NCBI RefSeq assembly: GCF_007567505.1
Contig: NZ_CP041783.1
Coordinates: 1,116,001 to 1,180,000 of the forward strand
Origin: Shewanella donghaensis
GTDB lineage: Bacteria; Pseudomonadota; Gammaproteobacteria; Enterobacterales; Shewanellaceae
Direction of reading: 5' to 3'
Length of the DNA stretch: 64,000 nt
Shown here: positions 57,053 through 64,000 of the stretch, piece by piece
Numbering within the stretch: the stretch's first letter is position 1
Layout: every line of letters starts with the position of its first letter
Notes under the pieces: model-generated
Told to the model about the DNA's origin: nothing
The model's input: only the letters and a program-made list of their open reading frames with translations
The model's database searches: none
Program-made: the position numbers and the translations under genes

Positions 57053-57467
57053 TGAGCATTATTTTTATTATTCATCTCACTTTGTTTCGATTTGATACAT
57101 CAAACAACGAATGTAAACAAAATGTTGAAACATAACAGACTACTATCAAACACTTAACTATTTGAGAAATCACTAATTTAGACAAATTATAAATGACTTC
57201 AAAAATGTGATGCTTGTCGCCCTTGAGGACGCAGGCAAGTATACTCAAGGCAATTGTCAAATACAAACATCACACTATGCAAAATTTGTTTTTTTGCATT
57301 TTTTTTGCAAAAAAACCTTTGCCGACAAGGTCTCTAGCAAGCTTTATACCATGGTCTAATAAATTTAAACGCTTATTTAAATTGAAATGTGATCCTAATT
57401 CACTGTAAAGTAATGTCCGCTTAACATGCCGCACTCACAGAAAAGAATGAAGTAAGGAGAACGGGGT
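57053..57467. promoter_or_regulatory. Divergent sdhC/gltA control region
   Basis: This 415-base AT-rich gap must contain promoters of both transcripts. It holds a perfect 11-bp inverted repeat GTTTTTTTGCA / TGCAAAAAAAC (57288-57316, seven-T loop) and an imperfect CRP-like half-pair at 57388-57403 with a one-base-too-long spacer. AAGGAG precedes gltA. Confidence 0.5.
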
Positions 57468-58754
57468 ATGGCTGACAATATAGCCACATTAGAGTTACCA
57501 GGGAATGATTCAATCGAGTTACCGATCAAGCAGGGTACTGCTGGTTTTGACGTAATCGATATTAGTAAACTAGGAAAGACAGGTCATTTCACCTTCGATC
57601 CTGGTTTTTTAGCGACCGCATCTTGCGAGTCTGCAATTACATTTATTGATGGCGACAAAGGTGTACTTACACACCGTGGCTACCCAATTTATGAATTAGC
57701 TACTGAATCTAACTATTTAGACGTTTGTTACCTATTGTTATACGGTGAATTACCGAGCAAAACTCAATACGAAGAGTTTGTTGCAATGGTTAAGAATCAC
57801 ACCATGGTGAACGAGCAATTAGCTGCGTTCTTCCGAGGTTTCCGCCGCGATGCACACCCAATGGCCATGCTATGTGGTGTTACAGGTGCATTATCTGCGT
57901 TTTACCAAGATTCACTTGATGTAAATGACGAAAAACATCGTGAAATAGCGGCTTTCCGCCTCGTTTCTAAGATGCCAACCATTGCAGCAATGTGCTACAA
58001 GTATTCAATCGGTCAACCTTTTGTTTACCCACGCAACGACCTAAGTTATGCAGGTAATTTCCTTAGCATGATGTTCGCTGTTCCTTGTGAAGAATACCAA
58101 GTCAATCCTGTTGTTGAAAAAGCAATGGATCGTATCTTTGTATTACACGCTGATCACGAACAAAATGCTTCTACCTCTACGGTTCGTTTAGCAGGTTCAT
58201 CAGGTGCTAACCCATTTGCATGTATCGCTGCTGGTATTGCTTCTTTGTGGGGGCCTGCTCATGGTGGCGCTAACGAAGCTTGTCTACAGATGCTAGAAGA
58301 AATTGGTAGTGTTGATCGCATTCCTGAGTTTATCGCTCGAGCGAAAGACAAAGCTGATCCATTCCGTCTTATGGGCTTTGGTCATCGTGTTTACAAAAAC
58401 TTCGACCCTCGCGCAAAAGTTATGCGTGAAACATGTCATGAAGTGTTAGCTGAGCTAAATGTGAACGATCCGCTACTTGATGTAGCAATGGAACTTGAAC
58501 GCATTGCCTTAGAAGACGAATATTTCGTGTCTAAGAAGCTATATCCAAATGTTGATTTCTATTCAGGGATCATCATGAAAGCAATCGGTATTCCTACTAG
58601 TATGTTTACAGTGTTATTTGCACTTTCTCGTACTGTTGGTTGGATTGCACATTGGAAAGAAATGCTTGACCAACCAGGTCACAAAATCAGTCGTCCACGT
58701 CAGTTATACACTGGCTCAGAAGACCGTGACTTTGTTAGTTTAGATAAACGATAA
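57468..58754 (+). CDS. gltA: Citrate synthase (type II, NADH-sensitive family)
   Basis: A 428-residue hexameric-type citrate synthase that condenses acetyl-CoA and oxaloacetate. [25 protein letters not shown], the catalytic His in [30 protein letters not shown] and the catalytic Asp region [15 protein letters not shown] are intact. The length and N-terminal beta domain match E. coli GltA. Start ATG has AAGGAG ten bases upstream. It diverges from sdhC and ends at a terminator. Confidence 0.97.
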   Translation: MADNIATLELPGNDSIELPIKQGTAGFDVIDISKLGKTGHFTFDPGFLATASCESAITFIDGDKGVLTHRGYPIYELATESNYLDVCYLLLYGELPSKTQYEEFVAMVKNHTMVNEQLAAFFRGFRRDAHPMAMLCGVTGALSAFYQDSLDVNDEKHREIAAFRLVSKMPTIAAMCYKYSIGQPFVYPRNDLSYAGNFLSMMFAVPCEEYQVNPVVEKAMDRIFVLHADHEQNASTSTVRLAGSSGANPFACIAAGIASLWGPAHGGANEACLQMLEEIGSVDRIPEFIARAKDKADPFRLMGFGHRVYKNFDPRAKVMRETCHEVLAELNVNDPLLDVAMELERIALEDEYFVSKKLYPNVDFYSGIIMKAIGIPTSMFTVLFALSRTVGWIAHWKEMLDQPGHKISRPRQLYTGSEDRDFVSLDKR

Positions 58755-58773
58755 CCTTAGTTATTTGTTTACA

Positions 58774-58800
58774 AAAAAAGCGCCTTTCAGGCGCTTTTTT
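58774..58800 (+). terminator. Terminator after gltA
   Basis: AAAAAAGCGCC-TTTCA-GGCGCTTTTTT, an 11-bp stem, ends about 46 bases past the gltA stop. Confidence 0.92.
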
Positions 58801-59736
58801 ATTGTCTTTAATTTACCAATTTAAAGCTAAAACAATTATGGTTTTTAGTTCTACTAATGGCTCATAATGCTTTTAAATTTGATCAATTACTAACTCAGTT
58901 ACAGTCCTTTCTTTCATATTTAGCCCTTTTATTATATATCAGTCCAGTATGCTTCTCATTATTGCCTGTTCTTTAATGCCTGTAATTCCATTGATTTGGG
59001 TTCTATTGATGAATGCATCGACTTCTATGAGCTAAAAGCTAATCTAATGGATTCGTCTTAGATGAATAAATAGTCATTTTATTATGATTATGTACCATTT
59101 TAAATTGCACTCATTATGCGCAAGACTCATACTTTTAAACTAAATAATCCAGTACTTATTCGAAATGGTTCTAAAAGCTTCTTATCAATTATAAAAAGTC
59201 GTTATATACCGTCTTAATTCCGAAAAATTAAACTTATCATGAATCAATTCTGTTTGTAAAAATTAATTAATTTTCCTAAAACGCACACTAAACGGGCATT
59301 AATGTGAGGGTTTAGTGCAGTTTATTCATGATTGTAATAATTTTAAAATAAATAAAATCTTTGAAGATTAAATGATAAAACACTACATAAGTGACTATTG
59401 ATGTTTTACACTTGGCAGGGGAAATAAGTTTTATAACTTAAAGACTACTTATAAATCACACCAACCTTTTTAAATATAGATCCAGAAAAGTAGCTAACAG
59501 TTTAACATGCCGAATAAATAACCACAAAAAGTGAGTTTTTAATTAAATCATACTTGTTGAAATTCAAGTAAATCAAGCTGAGTTTAAATGCTTTTCAAGA
59601 TTGTTAATTAACAGTCAAAAAATTAAGCGTCCATTAGCGCTTAAACTAACGATTGTTACATACACCAAAATTTCTGATAATCACTACAAAGCATAGCATT
59701 ATTAAAAAGCATGCAGACTAAGCGAGCACACTAAAA
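58801..59736. other. ~940-base AT-rich region without a convincing gene
   Basis: No frame with a plausible start and ribosome-binding site was found on either strand. One inverted repeat, CACTAAAC (59286-59293) / GTTTAGTG (59310-59317), is visible. The region may be decayed coding sequence or hold an RNA gene I cannot recognise. Confidence 0.45.
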
Positions 59737-61029
59737 TTAATCCCTTTGCAGAGCAACAATAGGATCAAGTCTTGCCGCTTTTTTAGCGGGATATAAACCA
59801 AAGCCTACCCCAATGGTCATACAAACACCTAAGGCTAATACAATGGCAAATGGTGACCAAGCTACTGGCCAACCTGCCGCAGATGAAATAACTAACGCCA
59901 GCAATAAACCTACGACAATTCCAATTAATCCCCCAGTTGCTGATATAGCAATACTCTCAATAAGAAACTGCCTGGCGATATCTTTACGTTTAGCGCCCAG
60001 TGCTCTTAACAGGCCTATCTCACCGGTTCTTTCTAAAATCGTAGCCAACATAATATTCATTATACCAATGCCACCCACCAGCAAAGAGATCCCCGCAACA
60101 CATGCCATCACAATATTAAATATTTGCTGAGTCTTTTGGTGTTGAGCCAGCAAATCTGCAGGAACAACAACATCAAAATCTTTCTCCCCGCCATGTCGTC
60201 TATTGAGCAAGTGTTGTAGGCTTTTGGCACCTAAAGTTGGATCTACGCCTTCAACAATAGCTAATTTGAACGAGTCTAATTCATCTTCTAGTTGGGAGAA
60301 ATTCATCTTTTTATGGGCAGTCGCTAGCGGAATGAATACTTGATTACGTTCGCCGCCAAGCTTTACACCTTGTATCGTCGATTTAGTGCCCTCTTTTTCC
60401 GATAGCACACCAACAACGGTAAACCACTGATGGTTTATTTTTAATAAACTTTTGATGGCACTCCCTTGAGGAAACAAGCTTCGTGCAGCTTCAGGTCCAA
60501 GCACTGCGACCTGCTGATAATGAACTTCATCTTCTTGACGTAACGTTCTGCCCTCACCTAAAGGCAACGAACTCAATTCAAAATAGCTAGGCGTAACACC
60601 TGATACCTTAGCATCACTTCTCCCCTGCAAACTAAATAAGCTAAATACTTTAATGTTCTTTTCTGCACTCCAATTATCGACAAAGGGCAGCGTATCGGTT
60701 GCACTTTCAATATCCCGTAAACTCAAACCAATACTGTGTTCTCTAACGGATTTTAGCGCATCGCCTTGGGTGGTTCGTGCATTAACTACTAAATTATTTA
60801 CGCCCATAGATTCAATCATCTTAAGGGCTTCTCGCTCTGCACCTTCACCAACGCTTAGCATCGCAATGACTGCACCTACACCAAATATCATCTCCAATAA
60901 AGTTAATGATGTACGTAATTTATGATGACGCATTTCATCAAATGCCTGTTTAATGCCTTCCCAATATATTGAAAGCCACTGTTGCGGCTTTGTCGTCTCA
61001 TTTATCTGCTGATTCATATTAGAACTCAT
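59737..61029 (-). CDS. MacB-type ABC transporter permease (FtsX superfamily)
   Basis: A 430-residue membrane protein: one N-terminal membrane segment (TSLTLLEMIFGVGAVIAMLSVG), a ~220-residue periplasmic MacB-type core domain, and three C-terminal segments with GGIGIMNIMLATILERTGEIGLLRALGAKRKDI, the FtsX/MacB coupling signature. No ATPase is fused, unlike MacB itself, so a separate ATP-binding subunit is needed; none is in the window after it and the upstream part of the operon is cut off. Shares one base with the end of the upstream adaptor gene. Substrate unknown. Confidence 0.88.
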   Translation of the reverse strand: MSSNMNQQINETTKPQQWLSIYWEGIKQAFDEMRHHKLRTSLTLLEMIFGVGAVIAMLSVGEGAEREALKMIESMGVNNLVVNARTTQGDALKSVREHSIGLSLRDIESATDTLPFVDNWSAEKNIKVFSLFSLQGRSDAKVSGVTPSYFELSSLPLGEGRTLRQEDEVHYQQVAVLGPEAARSLFPQGSAIKSLLKINHQWFTVVGVLSEKEGTKSTIQGVKLGGERNQVFIPLATAHKKMNFSQLEDELDSFKLAIVEGVDPTLGAKSLQHLLNRRHGGEKDFDVVVPADLLAQHQKTQQIFNIVMACVAGISLLVGGIGIMNIMLATILERTGEIGLLRALGAKRKDIARQFLIESIAISATGGLIGIVVGLLLALVISSAAGWPVAWSPFAIVLALGVCMTIGVGFGLYPAKKAARLDPIVALQRD

Positions 61030-62228
61030 TATACTCGGCTCCGTTTAGGCGGCGTTGTTAACGCAATAACATCCCCCTGTGACAAACCACTATTAATCAC
61101 CGTTCTGTTTAAACTGCGATTGCCTGGTGTCACAGCTTGCTTTAAAAAACCTTCAGATGTTTTTAAATACACCCAATATTCACCAGACTTTTGAAACAAG
61201 GCTTGGTTGGGAATGGTAATCACATCATTGATATCGGTAGCGTGAATTGCCGCAGAAAGCTGTCTTCCTGGCGTCATAATATCGGTCATTGTTTTATCTA
61301 TACTGACTGTCAACTCAAAGTAGTTCACAGGGCTATTTTTGTCTTTGGCTTTAGCAAGTGAATCTAATTGAATGACTTTCCCTGAAATGTCGAGATTGGG
61401 ATAGGCATCAAGATGAAGGGTGACAGGTTTTCCAACCGCTAAACCTAATGCTTCTGACTCTAAAACAAACAACTTAGCTTGCATGTTGGATGTGTCGGGC
61501 AAAATACCTATCGTCATGCCAGACCACATCATATCGCCAGCAATTGGAATACTACCGTTCCAGCCAGGAGAGGCGACAAACAATCCATCGTGTGGTGCTT
61601 TAATTTCCATTTGATTAAGATTATTGGCGTATCGATTAATTTTCGCTTGATGACTTTTCTGTTTAAGCTTGATCAGTTGTTGCTCTGCTTCTGCTTGAGA
61701 ACCGTGTTGTTCAATACCCCAACCATAAAAATCCATTTTGGCCATCAGATAATCTTGGTTTCGCATCTGGTCAATAATATCGATTTTAGTATAAACCCTT
61801 ACATCTTCACTGAAAAAACGCTCAGCCAGATCTTGTTCTTGTTCAGTAAGAACAGTATCAGTGGTTAAGCCTTTATTGATGGTGTTATCTCTTTTTGTTT
61901 GTATTTCACTATCAAGACCTAAACGATCAAAATCGAGCTGCTCCATATCTAGCCTAAAACCTTCTCGGGTCGGATCCATTCGAGCCACGACATCACCGGC
62001 TTTAACTTCGCTAAAGTTATCCATGATCCAAGCTAAAGATTGTGGGCCTCTTAGCCCAGAAGGGACATTTACCAAGGTTGAATGACTCGCTTCTAACTCC
62101 CCTGTTGCTGGGATCTCAACTTTAAAATCACTACGTTCGACATTCATGGTCAGCACGCCATCTTGCGCCGCATTATTACAACCGATAAGGAGTATTAAGA
62201 TGCTGATTAATATCAAATAATTTTTCAT
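61029..62228 (-). CDS. HlyD/MacA-type periplasmic adaptor lipoprotein (third of three)
   Basis: A 399-residue adaptor of a tripartite exporter. The signal peptide ends in a lipobox (LLIGC-NN). A barrel-sandwich half GDVVARMDPTR, a coiled-coil hairpin (about 85-205) and the second half KAPHDGLFV follow, then beta-barrel domains (TPGRQLSAAIHA) with GDVIAL near the end. It shares 4 bases with the upstream adaptor gene and one with the permease gene, so all are one operon. It differs clearly in sequence from the adaptor before it. Confidence 0.85.
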   Translation of the reverse strand: MKNYLILISILILLIGCNNAAQDGVLTMNVERSDFKVEIPATGELEASHSTLVNVPSGLRGPQSLAWIMDNFSEVKAGDVVARMDPTREGFRLDMEQLDFDRLGLDSEIQTKRDNTINKGLTTDTVLTEQEQDLAERFFSEDVRVYTKIDIIDQMRNQDYLMAKMDFYGWGIEQHGSQAEAEQQLIKLKQKSHQAKINRYANNLNQMEIKAPHDGLFVASPGWNGSIPIAGDMMWSGMTIGILPDTSNMQAKLFVLESEALGLAVGKPVTLHLDAYPNLDISGKVIQLDSLAKAKDKNSPVNYFELTVSIDKTMTDIMTPGRQLSAAIHATDINDVITIPNQALFQKSGEYWVYLKTSEGFLKQAVTPGNRSLNRTVINSGLSQGDVIALTTPPKRSRV

Positions 62229-63388
62229 GGTAATAACACCTCATCACCGGCACTAAGACCTTTGTTAATCACCACTCGCTCTTGCCCCATAGCACCTAAA
62301 GTTACGGGATGCTTTGCCTGACCAAATAATGTGGATTTCATGACATAAGCTTCACCGCGGTCATAATGAACAGCATCTAATGACACCAATAATTCTGGTT
62401 TATCATTAGCGAGATCAATACTAATTTTCGCCGTCATTCCTGGCCTCATGAAATCAATATCTGGCGTATTAATATTGGCAACGGCATCAAAAATCACTAA
62501 TGGTATATCTTGGTTTTTAATCCGAAATACCGCGCCTAGTTCGGTTATTTCACCGTTGAAACTTCTTTCAGGGTTAGCATCAAGACGTATTTTTAATTTT
62601 TGCCCCACTTTTACCCTGCCTGCTTCCACTTCAGGAATAGTCATATTGACTTGCATATGTTTAAGATCAGGAATACTTAGTACAGAATCACCTACGAATA
62701 TGGATTGCCCTTCAGCGACTTTATTACCTTGTTGATCATTACCATAAACAATCATGCCTGCGCGGGGCGCTATTAGGGTGAGCGATTTTATACCTTTTTT
62801 TAATGCCGACACTTCAGAAGCAAACTTTTGCTTGTCTCCTTCTAGCATTTTGACTCTTTGCTCAGCACTTAATTGCTCCAAACGAATTTTATTATTAATT
62901 AGGGTGACATTGTCTTGGGCAATAATGGCATCTCTTAAGTATTTGTTTTTATCTATTTCGGAGACCGTTTCATCAGAGATATCGACCTTCATTTGTGTTT
63001 TTTCTTGATTCATTTTCGCTTCAGCTAAATCAAGTTTAAGTTCTTCCAGTTTTTTAGCATTACGTAGCTTTGAGGTGGCTAAATCTTGCAAGGTTGTTTC
63101 TAAGTTTGCAGATTTTACAGACAAGCGCTGAGTTAAGTCGGAGGTATCGAGCTGAGCAACAACATCACCTTCAGTGACTTCAACGCCTTCTGGTGCCAGC
63201 ATTTTAATTTGATATTGCCAAACTCTGCGCATTGTTGGTGGCATTAAATTTACAGTGTCAGCTGAGACTAACTCACCAGTCACTTCAATCTGTTGACTTA
63301 ATATACCTAGTTCAACTTGAGTTACCGCTTTATCACTGCAGCCACTTAATACTGAAAGTACACATAGTAGGATTAATGTCTTCCTCAT
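62225..63388 (-). CDS. HlyD/MacA-type periplasmic adaptor lipoprotein (second of three)
   Basis: A 387-residue adaptor with lipobox (VLSGC-SD). GDVVAQLDTSDL and LIAPRAGMIVYG are the two lipoyl-like halves, separated by a coiled-coil hairpin (about 85-200). A beta-barrel (VGQKLKIRLDANPERSFNGEI) and a membrane-proximal domain ending LSAGDEVLLP follow. 4-base overlaps with both neighbours show tight coupling. Substrate unknown. Confidence 0.85.
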   Translation of the reverse strand: MRKTLILLCVLSVLSGCSDKAVTQVELGILSQQIEVTGELVSADTVNLMPPTMRRVWQYQIKMLAPEGVEVTEGDVVAQLDTSDLTQRLSVKSANLETTLQDLATSKLRNAKKLEELKLDLAEAKMNQEKTQMKVDISDETVSEIDKNKYLRDAIIAQDNVTLINNKIRLEQLSAEQRVKMLEGDKQKFASEVSALKKGIKSLTLIAPRAGMIVYGNDQQGNKVAEGQSIFVGDSVLSIPDLKHMQVNMTIPEVEAGRVKVGQKLKIRLDANPERSFNGEITELGAVFRIKNQDIPLVIFDAVANINTPDIDFMRPGMTAKISIDLANDKPELLVSLDAVHYDRGEAYVMKSTLFGQAKHPVTLGAMGQERVVINKGLSAGDEVLLP

Positions 63389-64000
63389 ATATTTGCTCCT
63401 CCAGACTCGACGAGTACGCTCATACCCGGAATCATCTTCACTTGTGGATCGGCAACAAATTTAATCGAGATTTTAAACCAATTACTGCTTCCCCAAGCAG
63501 CTTGTTTACTCGCTTGACGGCTGATATCAGCAATAGTGCCACTAAGGGGAAATGCAGGTTGGGAATCCAATCTAATATTGACTGCTGAATGGAGTTTAAG
63601 TTTGTCGACATCAACTTCATTAACCCAAGCAATAACTTCTAGCTTATCCATCGCCGGAATTGTCGCTATTTGTCGTCCAATTTGTACGGAGTCGCCTACG
63701 GCAAACTTTTTATCTGAATGATTATCTCTGCCATATAGCATGGGACCACTAACATCGGAGCGCAGCTCTAATTGCTCTACTCCTTGCATAGCTTGATCTA
63801 ACTCTAGTTGAGCACGCTTTCTATCAATAGACAGCTGCTCAAGTGTAGCGACTCGTTTATCTTGGATTTCCGCTAAAGATTGACTGTTTTTTGTTAATTC
63901 TGATTTCGCTTTCAATAGTTCAAATTGATTATCGGCATATTCTTTTGCTGCGATAAAATCGATTGGAATTTCTCCATCTAATTGCGCCTTCTCAAGCTCA
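63385..64000 (-). CDS. HlyD-type adaptor, partial (first of three, cut by window end)
   Basis: The frame is open from the stop at 63385 to the end of the window, so the N-terminus lies outside. What is visible is the tail of the coiled-coil hairpin (ELEKAQLDGE..., then SELTKNSQSLAEIQ), a lipoyl-like half with SDVSGPMLYGRDN, the barrel VNIRLDSQPAFPLSGTI and the C-terminal MIPGMSVLVESG. A TTG at 63915 is in frame, but the family domain continues upstream of it, so it is not the real start. It overlaps the next adaptor by 4 bases. Confidence 0.82.
   Translation of the reverse strand, partial: ELEKAQLDGEIPIDFIAAKEYADNQFELLKAKSELTKNSQSLAEIQDKRVATLEQLSIDRKRAQLELDQAMQGVEQLELRSDVSGPMLYGRDNHSDKKFAVGDSVQIGRQIATIPAMDKLEVIAWVNEVDVDKLKLHSAVNIRLDSQPAFPLSGTIADISRQASKQAAWGSSNWFKISIKFVADPQVKMIPGMSVLVESGGANI

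Noticed and set aside
57388..57403. CRP site upstream of gltA
   Set aside because: TGTGA and TCAC are present, but the spacer is seven bases between GTGA and TCAC instead of six, and the right half is incomplete.
59116..59217. 33-codon reading frame in the gap after gltA
   Set aside because: It has no ribosome-binding site and no recognisable features.
1..64000. rRNA, tRNA, prophage or complete insertion sequence
   Set aside because: Reading both strands gave no cloverleaf-like tRNA ends, rRNA stretches, integrase, transposase or phage structural genes; a tRNA-scan would be the decisive check.

Overview
The window is chromosomal DNA of an AT-rich marine gammaproteobacterium, most likely Shewanella or a close relative. 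This rests on gene content and order: hmgA-hpd beside a LysR gene, fur close to a sucDCBA-sdhBADC block divergent from gltA, an ECF sigma/ChrR pair, a 637-residue SpeA, and many chemotaxis and c-di-GMP genes. I see no rRNA, tRNA, CRISPR array, prophage or complete insertion sequence. Most of the window looks like ordinary core chromosome with small accessory patches.

Layout. 1-7.6 kb: a zinc-ribbon hypothetical protein, CheV, lipocalin, a LON-N domain protein, an ECF sigma factor with its zinc/cupin anti-sigma, a very small protein, a PLP enzyme with internal pentapeptide repeats, and YccF. 7.7-15.8 kb: EVE protein, a LysR regulator divergent from hmgA-hpd, a pseudouridine synthase, a tandem retropepsin-like protein, a DUF3802-like protein, YceI, YaiI and PdxH. 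16.0-20.8 kb: a four-gene polyamine operon (speE, speA, eukaryote-type AdoMet decarboxylase, speB) able to take arginine plus decarboxylated AdoMet to spermidine. 21.2-31.1 kb: CvfB, YceH, a two-gene ABC exporter, a cold-shock protein, RlmA, an unknown protein, exonuclease I, cytidine deaminase, a LysE/RhtB exporter and a monooxygenase-like reading frame with no ordinary start codon. 31.1-45.9 kb: a membrane diguanylate cyclase with a heptamer repeat in its upstream region, a COG3146 acetyltransferase-like protein, gamma-glutamyltransferase, a chemoreceptor/porin/small binding-protein cluster, an M3 peptidase lipoprotein, a CpdB-like lipoprotein, and a sirtuin overlapping a P-loop kinase.

46.1-58.8 kb: fur with its own Fur box, a GNAT gene, then the TCA block sucD, sucC, sucB, sucA, sdhB, sdhA, sdhD, sdhC (minus strand) and divergent gltA. 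58.8-59.7 kb carries no convincing gene. 59.7-64.0 kb is an export operon with a MacB-type permease and three successive HlyD-type adaptors, the last running off the window edge.

Functional links: speE/speA/AdoMetDC/speB form one pathway; hmgA-hpd are two consecutive steps of tyrosine catabolism; gltA, sdh and suc cover citrate synthesis and 2-oxoglutarate to fumarate; the sigma/ChrR pair resembles the singlet-oxygen response pair. The items most worth a second look are the eukaryote-type AdoMet decarboxylase operon, the single-chain double retropepsin, the chemoreceptor/porin/binding-protein cluster, the heptamer repeat before the diguanylate cyclase, and the triple-adaptor export operon. 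None is proven to be a new system. Gene identities come from reading motifs and recalled family sequences; no database search was run.
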